This document shows, piece by piece, positions 1 to 7,575 of a DNA stretch of 45,475 bases. A model generated the notes under the pieces. The model ran no database searches and was not told the origin of the DNA. It saw only the letters and a list, made by a program, of their open reading frames with translations. Position numbers and translations under genes: made by a program. Source of the stretch: JBIKIW01 sp044361365 (GTDB taxonomy: Bacteria > Patescibacteriota > JACMRA01); assembly GCA_044361365.1 (NCBI GenBank), contig JBIKIW010000009.1, positions 1-45,475 of the forward strand. Direction: 5' to 3'. Within the stretch, counting starts at the first letter, position 1. The number at the start of each line of letters is the position of its first letter.

Positions 1-2
1 AA

Positions 3-110
3 TTAGAAGAAGAATTGTTTGAATACTGTTGCTATTACAATCATATCAGAAGGCATCAAGGAATAGACAACATGACTCCTTATCAAAAGCTCAATTCTGT
101 CACTGAATAA
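3..110 (+). CDS. C-terminal end of an IS481/IS3-like transposase (cut by window edge)
   Basis: The open frame enters from the left edge and ends at TAA 108-110, giving about 35 residues. It contains the terminal rve_3 integrase signature: YYNHIRRHQG followed by MTPYQKL. This is the usual end of DDE transposases of the IS481/IS3 type, where the Tyr-Asn-x-x-Arg-x-His-Gln-Gly stretch follows the catalytic glutamate. The catalytic DDE residues lie outside the window, so integrity cannot be judged. Bases 111-265 between it and secE hold no gene. They should contain the right end of the IS, but I could not define a terminal inverted repeat. Confidence 0.8.
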   Translation, partial: LEEELFEYCCYYNHIRRHQGIDNMTPYQKLNSVTE

Positions 111-265
111 TTTGACATATACAAGGATGACTTAGAGGGTTTTGTTAGTTCAATAAACATAAAAACTTACCTTATTCATGTGAGAACCAAAGCCTTTGTT
201 GTTGGAACTGCTTATCAAAGGGATTCTATATTAACCCTACTATTAAATAACAGGAAGTGGTTTTT

Positions 266-637
266 TTATTTAAAACTAATTTGATTTAAGAATTCTTTTC
301 CACAATCTTGAACATTCTGATTTCTACTTTTTGGTGAAGAGCAGTCAACAAATTTTACTCCAGCTCCAAAAGTTGTGTCAAAACCTCCTAAAACTACAGC
401 AAAAAAAGCCGTAAAAATTAGAATTATAACACTCCATCTTAAGATGTAATCAAATTTTGGCCACTCTACCTTTCTAAGCTCGTCAATCGTGCTTGCTAAA
501 AATCCCCTTGTTTTTTGGGTTTTATTTTCTTTAGGAAGATCGTCTGAAGTTGGAGGAATTATTTTCTCTTTGTTTTGAGAATTATCGATAATTTCGGTAT
601 CTACTAAGTTTTTTTTCTTACTGGTACTGATAGCCAT
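266..637 (-). CDS. secE: Preprotein translocase subunit SecE
   Basis: SecE clamps the SecY channel in the inner membrane. The 123-residue protein has a long charged N-terminal extension (about 45 residues). It then has the conserved amphipathic SecE helix with ELRKVEWPK at about residues 54-62 and one transmembrane segment at about 68-90. Bacterial single-helix SecE proteins are usually 60-130 residues, so the length is normal. The tail contains two cysteines (SSPKSR region and QDCGKEF) that are not a family hallmark. The gene is normally followed by nusG; here its downstream neighbour is an IS transposase end, and no nusG is in the window. It is divergent from murT across an 80-base gap. Confidence 0.93.
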   Translation of the reverse strand: MAISTSKKKNLVDTEIIDNSQNKEKIIPPTSDDLPKENKTQKTRGFLASTIDELRKVEWPKFDYILRWSVIILIFTAFFAVVLGGFDTTFGAGVKFVDCSSPKSRNQNVQDCGKEFLNQISFK

Positions 638-717
638 ATTTTATATACAAAAAGACCTAACATGCCAAAACTTGTCAAGAAATGGTTTAGTTTCAAGGCT
701 TCTTTTGATATTTTTAC

Positions 718-2070
718 ATGACTCGCCTAGTTTTTTTTAGACAAATCTGGAAAGCTTATTTCGTTTCCTACTTAGTTAAATTAGCCAAAAAAGGTAACAG
801 TACCAGCTTCCCTGGGCTTGCCATCGAAAAACGTTATCCAGGACTTCTAAAAGACCTAACTCAAGACTTTGAAAAAGTTATTTTAATCAGTGGAACCAAT
901 GGTAAAACTACAACTAGAGCCATTATCAATCATTTTTACCAGGCTCAAAATATTCCCATTTGCAGTAATCTAGGTGGTGCAAATTTAGTTCGTGGAATTG
1001 CCACAAGTTTGCTTTTAAATCGTGATTTTTGGGGTAAACCAAAGTCTAAAATTGGAGTATTTGAAATAGAAGAAGCTAGTCTGCCAATTATTACCAAATA
1101 TATCAAAACGGATACCTTAATTTTAACCAACCTTTTTAGAGATCAATTAGATGCATATGGGGAAATTGACACGACTTTAGATTATTTTAGAAAGAGTTTG
1201 ATTAACCTAAAATTCCCCTTCAAAAACCAACTTACAAATTCCGACAAAGATCAAAAATTTGAACTTCCAGAACTTATTATTAATGGAGAAGATGGAAATT
1301 TAGTTGATTTGGTAAGTGAATTTGGAGTAATTCCAAAAACTTTTGCTCTCGACATAAAAAATGATCAAAAACCTCGCTACGAATCCAAATTTAAAGCTAA
1401 AAACCTGAACAAAATTACAGCCGTTGCAAAAGATATTACCCAAAATAACCTAGAAACTACATTTGAGATAAAACTTTTTGATGAAACTGAAACCATAAAA
1501 ACCCAATTACCAGGAACATATAATATTTATAATATTTTAGCAGCTTATTTAGCAACTAAATCTACTTTTAAAGAGAAAATTCAATCTTCTTTGGTTGCTA
1601 GTTTTAAACCAGCATTTGGTAGGGGTGAAAAAATTACCATAGAAAACCAGTTAATACATCTTTTTTTGGTCAAAAATCCTGCCGGAATGGATCAAGTTTT
1701 AAACTTAATCAAAGACAATTTTAAAGATGACCCTGTAAACTTAGCTATTTGCATTAATGATAATATTGCTGATGGAAAAGATATTTCTTGGTTATGGGAT
1801 GCCAGCCTAGAAAGCTTTATCAAGTCTCAAAAGATAGGAGAAATTTATACCGCTGGAACTAGAGGGTTGGATATGCTTTTACGTTTGGAATATAGTGGTT
1901 TGCAGGTGGAAAATTCTCAAAATAAAGAGACTTTTTCTGGCTTACTTGAGCAAATTCAGGATTCTAAAAAAGAATTTTTGGTTTTGTGTAACTACACTGC
2001 TCTTTTGGAACTTAGAAAACTTTTAGCAACCAAAACTAATCTTAAAGATATAAACGAAGCCGGTAATTAA
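718..2070 (+). CDS. murT: Lipid II isoglutaminyl synthase subunit MurT
   Basis: MurT is the Mur-ligase-like subunit that, with the glutaminase GatD, amidates the D-Glu of lipid II. The P-loop GTNGKTTT is at residues 59-66, followed by a Mur ligase centre (NLGGANLVRG, FEIEEAS, NLFRDQLD). A C-terminal DUF1727 domain starts at about residue 298 (FGRGEK, NPAGMDQ, DGKDISWLWD, TAGTRGLDM). The four-cysteine zinc ribbon that many MurT proteins carry in the middle domain is absent. No gatD lies next to it; the next reading frame, two bases after the stop, is the remnant of an SDR gene. The 450-residue length is typical. The ATG has no clear Shine-Dalgarno sequence. Confidence 0.9.
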   Translation: MTRLVFFRQIWKAYFVSYLVKLAKKGNSTSFPGLAIEKRYPGLLKDLTQDFEKVILISGTNGKTTTRAIINHFYQAQNIPICSNLGGANLVRGIATSLLLNRDFWGKPKSKIGVFEIEEASLPIITKYIKTDTLILTNLFRDQLDAYGEIDTTLDYFRKSLINLKFPFKNQLTNSDKDQKFELPELIINGEDGNLVDLVSEFGVIPKTFALDIKNDQKPRYESKFKAKNLNKITAVAKDITQNNLETTFEIKLFDETETIKTQLPGTYNIYNILAAYLATKSTFKEKIQSSLVASFKPAFGRGEKITIENQLIHLFLVKNPAGMDQVLNLIKDNFKDDPVNLAICINDNIADGKDISWLWDASLESFIKSQKIGEIYTAGTRGLDMLLRLEYSGLQVENSQNKETFSGLLEQIQDSKKEFLVLCNYTALLELRKLLATKTNLKDINEAGN

Positions 2071-2072
2071 CT

Positions 2073-2319
2073 ATGGATTTTAAAGATCAAAACGTTCTAA
2101 TTAGCGGAGGAACTAGTGGTCTTGGCAAAAGAATTTAGAAACAGAAAAGCTAGGGTTTACCCAGGAGGGATGAAAACTAACTTGTTTGTATCCGCTGAAG
2201 ATAAGCGCGACACAAATAATTTTAGCAAACCTGAGGATATGGCAAAATTTTTATTTTCTAATTTAGCAAATAGTTATATTTTTGATCTAAACCCATTAGT
2301 AACGAGCAGATGGAAGTAA
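2073..2319 (+). pseudogene. Short-chain dehydrogenase/reductase, internally deleted remnant
   Basis: An ATG two bases after the murT stop opens a 21-residue frame carrying the Rossmann glycine motif of SDR enzymes (ISGGTSGLGKRI), ending at TAG 2136-2138. In the +1 frame directly after it comes the typical SDR C-terminal stretch (VYPGGMKTNLF, then KPEDMAKFLF) to TAA at 2319. A complete SDR is about 230-250 residues; here roughly 140-170 residues between the cofactor loop and the Pro-Gly motif, including the catalytic Ser-Tyr-Lys region, are gone. An internal deletion with frameshift is the simplest reading. The spacing suggests the ancestral gene was co-transcribed with murT. Confidence 0.82.
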
Positions 2320-2381
2320 GAGTGTTTTTATTGATAAATAAAGGTAAATTTCGTGCTTTAAAATAATTTGCGGATTCTTTC

Positions 2382-2408
2382 TTGACAAAACTAAAGCCTT
2401 TGTATAAA
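2382..2408 (+). promoter_or_regulatory. Candidate promoter for the FLPG microprotein
   Basis: TTGACA (2382-2387) and TATAAA (2403-2408) are separated by 15 bases. The hexamers are good, but the spacing is two short of optimal. It is the only plausible promoter between the SDR remnant and the microprotein start at 2487. Confidence 0.3.
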
Positions 2409-2486
2409 CCAGCTTGTCTTTACTTTAAGTACCATTTTTGGATATCTTAATTTAAAGATTTTTTTCAACCATAGTTTTGTATTTTT

Positions 2487-2657
2487 ATGTCTCTTGCTTT
2501 CTTACCCGGCTTTCTTCCAGGCTTCTTACCTGGCTTCTTACCTGGCATTTTTCCAGGTCGTGCAAGCTTTGAAGTTTTACCAACTGCACTAATGTTAGTT
2601 TTAGGGCTTTCTCTAGTAACTTTTGGATTTATCAAAGGTTTCAGTAAAAAAAGTTAA
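2487..2657 (+). CDS. 56-residue membrane microprotein with tandem FLPG repeats
   Basis: The ATG at 2487 opens a 56-codon frame that is not part of any larger gene. After MSLA it reads FLPG four times in tandem and then IFPG, encoded by degenerate 12-base direct repeats. It ends with a hydrophobic helix (about residues 34-50, LPTALMLVLG onward) and a basic tail (KKS). Reality of the gene is supported by the repeat structure, by third-position drift between repeats (acccggc, ccaggc, acctggc) that preserves the peptide, by an upstream promoter-like element and by a strong terminator 24 bases after the stop. I do not recognise the family. A membrane-anchored surface or assembly peptide is possible, but that is a guess. 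Confidence 0.6.
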   Translation: MSLAFLPGFLPGFLPGFLPGIFPGRASFEVLPTALMLVLGLSLVTFGFIKGFSKKS

Positions 2658-2681
2658 CTAGGATTAATCCAGTTAAAATTT

Positions 2682-2703
2682 CCCGCCTCTTCGGCGGGTT
2701 TTT
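2682..2703 (+). terminator. Rho-independent terminator
   Basis: A perfect 6-bp G+C stem (CCCGCC/GGCGGG) with a five-base loop is followed by TTTTT. It lies directly after the FLPG microprotein and is the clearest plus-strand terminator in the window. Confidence 0.85.
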
Positions 2704-2716
2704 ATTTGTATAATAT

Positions 2717-3103
2717 TTATTGTATAGGATCGTAAGCTCCGATTTGGTCTTGATAGTTTCCGCGATCATTTTTTACTAGGTAGCTACTAGATGAGCTTGA
2801 AAAGGTAGCTTGTATAGATGAAACTGAGTAGCTGCTTGATTTGTCAACTTCAGCTTGTTGTAAGTTTGATACCAATTTTTCATCTTTTTGAATAGAATTT
2901 ATTTCAGATTTAGAGCTAGCTGTAGTATTGATTACCGAATCACGGGGTAAAGATTTAGAGCCATACTCTCTACTGGGTTGAACATTGTTAAAATTTGGTA
3001 TAATTATATTAAACAAAATAAAAATAAACAAGATTAAAATTAATATAGCCCCCAAAATAAAAAGAAATATTTTAACTAAATTTTCAGGTTGGTTTCTTGA
3101 CAT
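2717..3103 (-). CDS. Single-pass membrane protein with Ser-rich tail, unknown function
   Basis: From the ATG at 3103 the protein is 128 residues. A short cytoplasmic stretch (MSRNQPENLVK) is followed by one very hydrophobic segment at about residues 11-35 and a polar, Ser-rich C-terminal region with a run of six serines. An in-frame TTG at 3166 would add 21 residues, but it would start within a base or two of the divergent exonuclease gene; the ATG is preferred because the membrane anchor then begins near the N-terminus as in related small anchors. No catalytic motif is visible. The topology implies that the Ser-rich domain lies outside the membrane. Confidence 0.6.
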   Translation of the reverse strand: MSRNQPENLVKIFLFILGAILILILFIFILFNIIIPNFNNVQPSREYGSKSLPRDSVINTTASSKSEINSIQKDEKLVSNLQQAEVDKSSSYSVSSIQATFSSSSSSYLVKNDRGNYQDQIGAYDPIQ

Positions 3104-3167
3104 AGAGCTTATTAAACTTGCATTTTGTAATGCATAAAGCCTGAGCGGTTTAAAAGTTGTAGTCAAT

Positions 3168-3758
3168 ATGAGTTCAAAATATATAGTTATCGATACTGAA
3201 ACAACAGGATTATCTCCAAGTAAAAACGGGCTAACTCAATTAGCTGCTATTTGTTTAGATGAAAAACTAGATATAATTGATACTTTTTGTAGTGACGTTT
3301 GTCCGGGGTTGGGGGTTGATATATCTTTGCAGGCATTGGAGATTACCGGTTTTAGTATGGAAAGGATTTCTAAAGGAAAAAGTTATAAAAAAGTAAGTAC
3401 GGAGTTTTTGAAATTTTTGGAAAAAAACTTTAGTGAAAAACCAATTGCCATAGGTCAATTTTATCCATTTGATTTTGCTGTTTTGGAAAATGTTTTTAAC
3501 TCCAATATTGACGGCAAAAAGATCTTAGAAAAGTGGCTAACCAATGATTTTATAGACACAAAAGCCATAGCTCATTTTCTAAATTTAAAAGCTCGAATGG
3601 AAGGTAGGGCAATCCCGTTTATTTCTACTAGTTTATCCAATCCAGAAGGACTTCGAAAAATTTTAAACTTGTCCAAAGACTTATTGACACACGATGCCTT
3701 AGGAGATATTTTAGCCACTCGTGAAGCTTTGATCAAAATGCTCAGTTATCTCCCTTAG
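3168..3758 (+). CDS. DnaQ/RNase T-like 3'-5' exonuclease (DEDDh)
   Basis: The 196-residue protein is a complete DEDDh exonuclease domain. Exo I is IDTETTGL (about residues 8-15, Asp and Glu metal ligands), Exo II is GQFYPFDFAVL (about 97-107, Asp), and Exo III is THDALGDILATREAL near the C-terminus (His and Asp). It could act as a proofreading subunit or as an oligoribonuclease-like nuclease; nothing here separates these roles. It is not fused to a polymerase. Its last 17 bases overlap the 3' end of the convergent membrane protein gene. Confidence 0.85.
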   Translation: MSSKYIVIDTETTGLSPSKNGLTQLAAICLDEKLDIIDTFCSDVCPGLGVDISLQALEITGFSMERISKGKSYKKVSTEFLKFLEKNFSEKPIAIGQFYPFDFAVLENVFNSNIDGKKILEKWLTNDFIDTKAIAHFLNLKARMEGRAIPFISTSLSNPEGLRKILNLSKDLLTHDALGDILATREALIKMLSYLP

Positions 3759-4362
3759 AAGAACTTTCGTCTTTTAATACTGGCATTTGTTCTTTCCAAA
3801 ATATCATAAGTGGGAAAAAAATAGCTGTTAAAAATAAACCAATTCCTGGATTTACAGCTAAAGCTACCAAGTGAAGCAAAGATAATCCGAGACGAGTACG
3901 TACAAATCCAGTTGATTTGGTCCACAAGCTCTTTTCTTGAAAAAGTAAAAAACAAACTAAGCCTAGAATAAATAAATTTAAAATAAAAACCCCACTTTGA
4001 GCGATTTCTCTATTAGATATTTGGTTGAAATTCTCAAAAAACAAACCAGATATTCCATAAGAAAAAAGCAAACCAATAAGACTTAAGTAGAAAAAATCTT
4101 CAGGATCTGGGTCAGTGTCGTTTATTAGAAAAGAAAGCCCTATTCTCAAACTATTAAATAGCCCAAAGAGTGGAAAAATAATTTTAAGGGCAAAAAGAAA
4201 GTCGCTTTGATTAGGTCTGGAAATTATACAACCATATGAGTTACAAATATTAAAATATGTTATTCTTATAGCTAAAACACCAATAACTATCAGAAAAATA
4301 ATTTCTAGCCACTTTAAAATATAGTTTAGATTTTTTTTGTTAAAATTTTTTGTATTAAACAT
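3742..4362 (-). CDS. Multi-pass membrane protein, unknown function
   Basis: A start at ATG 4362 gives 206 residues with about five hydrophobic segments and an acidic loop (NDTDPDPEDF). An upstream start at 4506 is possible but would run across the start of the divergent nucleotidyltransferase, so the internal ATG is preferred. The stop is TGA, which shows that TGA is read as stop in this genome. The 3' end overlaps the exonuclease gene by 17 bases. No family recognised. Confidence 0.6.
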   Translation of the reverse strand: MFNTKNFNKKNLNYILKWLEIIFLIVIGVLAIRITYFNICNSYGCIISRPNQSDFLFALKIIFPLFGLFNSLRIGLSFLINDTDPDPEDFFYLSLIGLLFSYGISGLFFENFNQISNREIAQSGVFILNLFILGLVCFLLFQEKSLWTKSTGFVRTRLGLSLLHLVALAVNPGIGLFLTAIFFPLMIFWKEQMPVLKDESSSKGDN

Positions 4363-4432
4363 TGATAACCAAATGGCTAAACTCTTTGGTTTTATCTTGT
4401 CAAGAAATCTTATTTTGTGGACAAATTTTAGG

Positions 4433-5173
4433 ATGACTAAATCAAAAAATAATCTCAATATAGGAGTTCTTTTAGCGGCTGGAAGAGGGGAAAGATTAAG
4501 ACCCATTACAGATACAACCCCAAAGCCTTTAGTAAAAGTTTTTCAAGCAACTCTGCTAGAACAGAATTTAAAAGCATTGTCGCCTTTCTGCGATTCTTTT
4601 GTGATCGTAGTAGGCTGGCTAGGAGAAAAAATTATTGAACAGATTGGTTCTGAATTTGAAGGTAAAAAAGTAACTTACGCTTGGCAAAAAAATCCTAAAG
4701 CTGGAACTTTAGACGCCCTGAGAACTGCTTGCCTAGAAATAGATAAAAACCATTCTAACTATAATTGTATTGTGGCTAATAGTGACGAACTACGAGGTAG
4801 CAAATTTTATCAAAAACTATCAATACACCTACAAAAACAGCCCAACAAAACAGCCTTAGCAGTTAAAAAAGAAACGAATAAAGATAAATTAAGCCAATTT
4901 GGAGTAGTTTTAAAAAATGAAAATGGAGAATTTGGTCAGATTATTGAAAAACCAGAAACTTTTGTATCAGATTTAATTAACATTGGTTTATACTATTTTC
5001 CAGCTAAAATATTGGCTCAAATTCCAAAAAACAAGATTTCTGAAACCAAAGAAGAGTACATCTTGGATTTGCTAACTTTAGCTTCTAGTGATGGGGTTTT
5101 TTTACTAGAGTCCGATGATTCTTATCTTACAATTACTTCACCAGGAGATCTAGCAAAAGCCGAATTAAAATAA
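4433..5173 (+). CDS. Sugar-phosphate nucleotidyltransferase (RmlA/GlmU N-terminal type)
   Basis: This enzyme activates a sugar 1-phosphate with an NTP to make a nucleotide sugar. The nucleotidyltransferase signature LLAAGRGERLRPITDTTPKP lies near residues 13-32 (Gly-rich loop, Arg and Lys of the active site). The acceptor side has ANSDELRG in place of the usual N/G-D-x-x Mg site, and EKP is the conserved glutamate motif. ATG 4433 is chosen because upstream in-frame codons lack homology and overlap the divergent gene. At 246 residues it is a lone catalytic domain without the left-handed beta-helix of GlmU. Substrate cannot be told from sequence. Confidence 0.85.
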   Translation: MTKSKNNLNIGVLLAAGRGERLRPITDTTPKPLVKVFQATLLEQNLKALSPFCDSFVIVVGWLGEKIIEQIGSEFEGKKVTYAWQKNPKAGTLDALRTACLEIDKNHSNYNCIVANSDELRGSKFYQKLSIHLQKQPNKTALAVKKETNKDKLSQFGVVLKNENGEFGQIIEKPETFVSDLINIGLYYFPAKILAQIPKNKISETKEEYILDLLTLASSDGVFLLESDDSYLTITSPGDLAKAELK

Positions 5174-5395
5174 AATCTATAAAGTCAAGTTTGAAAATCG
5201 ACCCTAACAACAAATGTTTTAATAGTTAGCTTCTAGCTTATAAGGGGGTATTTTTGTAGGTGAAAAGGTTTTGTGAAAACTTGAAGTTTATTAAAACCCT
5301 AGGTAACTTAGTGACAGCTAATCTTATTAGGGATCAACTAGCAATTTGTAACTCAGGTTAGATAAAATAAACTAAATGAGCTATATAATTGGTAG

Positions 5396-5920
5396 CTAGT
5401 TAACTTGAGTAGAATAAGGTTGCCCACTTTGAATCATTTCTTGAACTTTAAAATGATCTCCCAAATTCAAATTATTAGTTTTAACAAATCCTGAATTTAC
5501 CTCCAAAACATACTTGGCAGGAAAATTCGAAGAATATCGTTTATCTTGATTTAGAGGTTCTGTGTTTTCACTTATGGATATAACCTTTCCACCTTGATCC
5601 AAGAAAATAATATCTAAAGGAATATAAGTATTTTCCATCCAAAAAGTTCTAACAGAGCTTTCTTCAAAAATAAAAAGCATTGCACATTCTGGACACAAAG
5701 TTTGTCTATTCATAAGGCCTTTTGCTCTTTTTTCTGAAGAATCTGCAATTTCGATATAGTCTAATTTGGGATTATGAACTTTACCTGTAGAGGATATTGC
5801 AGCTTGACCTGTAGTTTTTTGGGTCAATGAAACCATATATCCAGAAAACGCTACTGTTATTAAAAACAAGAAAGTTAAACCAACAATTATAAAATATTTG
5901 AAGGTTTTTGTTTTCGTCAT
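5396..5920 (-). CDS. DUF192 family exported protein
   Basis: The protein is 174 residues with an N-terminal signal anchor (about 9-32). It then has a DUF192 (COG1430) domain: RAKGLMNR, CPECAMLFIFEE, FWMENTYIPLDIIFLD and the terminal VLEVNSGF region. DUF192 proteins are small extracytoplasmic beta-barrel-like proteins of unknown function. The two cysteines in CPEC are not general in the family and could form a disulfide outside the membrane. The start overlaps the stop of the upstream M23 peptidase (ATGA), so the two are almost certainly translated from one message. Confidence 0.88.
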   Translation of the reverse strand: MTKTKTFKYFIIVGLTFLFLITVAFSGYMVSLTQKTTGQAAISSTGKVHNPKLDYIEIADSSEKRAKGLMNRQTLCPECAMLFIFEESSVRTFWMENTYIPLDIIFLDQGGKVISISENTEPLNQDKRYSSNFPAKYVLEVNSGFVKTNNLNLGDHFKVQEMIQSGQPYSTQVN

Positions 5921-7245
5921 AACTTAATATACTTTTCAGAATTATAACATTTTGCCTTACCATACACACAGCCAAGTCCATTTTTTTCTAAAGAGTCTGA
6001 AAGTAACATAAAATGAAGGTGTATTCCACATGGGTAGGGAGATGTATATCCCGTACAACCCATTTGTCCAACTTGCTGACCTTTGGCGACTTTTTGTCCA
6101 ATTATAAGAGTTGGTTTGTATTGTAAGTGGGCATAGAGTGAGTAAACGATCTGCCCTGAAGGGATTTGGTTCTTGATTACAATATAATTTCCGAACCCTC
6201 CGCTACAACCAAAACCTATACAACCTTTCATCTCAGGGCCAACTCTTGTCACCTCGCCATCTCCAATTGAAGTTATCGGTGAACCCATGTCGTTAGCAAT
6301 ATCAACCCCATCATGGCCACAATGAAAAGGCTGGGTTAAATATCCAGTTGCAGGACTTCCAAAATATCCTTGAGGAATGTTCAAAGGTGTTTTTTCTTCA
6401 AAAGGACATTCTGTTGTGTAATTTGTATCTCGATAATTTTGCGACCTCTGATCTTGTAATTCTGCCAAATAATCACCTTTTAGAGTATCTAACTGACCTT
6501 CTAATTGAGATTTTTGTTCTGTAATAGATTTTAATAAACTTTGGTAGCGAGATTCTTCACCGTTGGTTTCATCAAGTAAATATTTTAAACCTGACTGTTC
6601 ACTACGAAATAAAGCTCGGGTAGATTCTAATTCAGTTTTTAACTCTTCATTTTTTTCTTTAGTTTTCTTTAAAGACTTGTTTGCCTCATCAACTTCTTTC
6701 TTTTTGGCATCAATTTTTTCTTCAACACTAGAAATACTATAAATTTGCCCGATAATTGTACCTAAATTTTTACCTGAAAAAAGGATACTTATTGGTTTTT
6801 TAAGTTGGCGATTTTGAATCTCTAAAACTAATTCAGATAATTCCTTGTTTAATCTATCAATTTTATCTTGATTATCCTTGATCTGTTTATCTAGCTGACC
6901 AATTACTAATCGTGTGTCTAAAATCAATTTATCAATTTGATTAATAGCTTCTTGTTTCTTACTAACTTGCCCAGATAAAGTTTGACTTTGTTGACCACTG
7001 TCCTCGGATTCTTGGCTAATTTTTTTGATATCTGAAGAAATTCTATCTATCTCCTTTTGCACCTGACTGTTTTGTAACTCATAATTAGTTTGAGTTTTTT
7101 CAGTATTTGTATTAGCTAAAGCACGTGTAGAACTTAACCCGAAAACCAGAGTAAAGATTATTAAAAAAGATATTAAATTTTTTTGTTTTTGAAGTGTAAG
7201 AAAATACATTTTTCTCAGTATATCTCTAAATTTTAAGCTGGTCAA
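5917..7245 (-). CDS. Murein hydrolase with coiled coil and LytM/M23 domain (EnvC-like)
   Basis: The order is: N-terminal membrane segment or signal (about 22-44, ending near ALANT), a long coiled coil (about 50-270), then an M23 peptidase domain (about 285-430). Zinc ligands are visible: H311 and D315 (HDGVD), and the H409-x-H411 pair (HLHF), with the conserved YAHL at about 371-374. The domain therefore looks catalytically intact, unlike E. coli EnvC, whose LytM domain is degenerate. Several extra cysteines (GCIGFGC, CTGY, YPCG, LGC) suggest disulfides. The likely role is peptidoglycan remodelling at division. Its TGA stop overlaps the DUF192 ATG. Confidence 0.88.
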   Translation of the reverse strand: MTSLKFRDILRKMYFLTLQKQKNLISFLIIFTLVFGLSSTRALANTNTEKTQTNYELQNSQVQKEIDRISSDIKKISQESEDSGQQSQTLSGQVSKKQEAINQIDKLILDTRLVIGQLDKQIKDNQDKIDRLNKELSELVLEIQNRQLKKPISILFSGKNLGTIIGQIYSISSVEEKIDAKKKEVDEANKSLKKTKEKNEELKTELESTRALFRSEQSGLKYLLDETNGEESRYQSLLKSITEQKSQLEGQLDTLKGDYLAELQDQRSQNYRDTNYTTECPFEEKTPLNIPQGYFGSPATGYLTQPFHCGHDGVDIANDMGSPITSIGDGEVTRVGPEMKGCIGFGCSGGFGNYIVIKNQIPSGQIVYSLYAHLQYKPTLIIGQKVAKGQQVGQMGCTGYTSPYPCGIHLHFMLLSDSLEKNGLGCVYGKAKCYNSEKYIKL

Positions 7246-7575
7246 AAGCTAAAAATGCGATTCTATATAAGAACCTCTTTAATATTTACTGTAATCTTAA
7301 ATTTAACTTCTAAAATTACAAATACTGGCTTCAAAAAATGCTCAATTCAATTCTTATTTAGCTAAAACAGTTGTAATTTCTTCATCTTAAATAGGTTTTA
7401 AAACCAAGATCGAGATTAAAAGATTAAAACCAGGTTATAAAAATCACTCAAACCTGACTTACAATTAAACTCAAAATTAAATTATCAAAAATTTCCCATA
7501 TTTTAATTTCTAATTACTTTCTAAAGTTACTTCATGCTTTGACAAACAAAAACTTTGGCTTAAAATTTAAACAGT
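7246..7575. other. 330-base gap without a recognisable gene
   Basis: This AT-rich stretch lies between the M23 peptidase start and the ligA remnant. I see no open frame of note and no detectable LigA N-terminal coding. A segment near 7345-7390 loosely resembles the core of the palindromic repeat family found elsewhere (CAGTTGTAAT...TTCATC). The right end carries a candidate promoter. Confidence 0.4.
7539..7566 (+). promoter_or_regulatory. Candidate promoter in front of the ligA remnant
   Basis: TTGACA (7539-7544), a 16-base spacer and TAAAAT (7561-7566) end only nine bases before ATG 7576. If used, the transcript would be nearly leaderless. Confidence 0.35.

Noticed and set aside
4337..4506. 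Long N-terminal extensions of the two divergent genes at 4.4 kb
   Set aside because: Taking both longest starts would make the genes overlap head to head by 170 bases; the internal ATGs at 4362 and 4433 match family starts or sensible membrane topology better.
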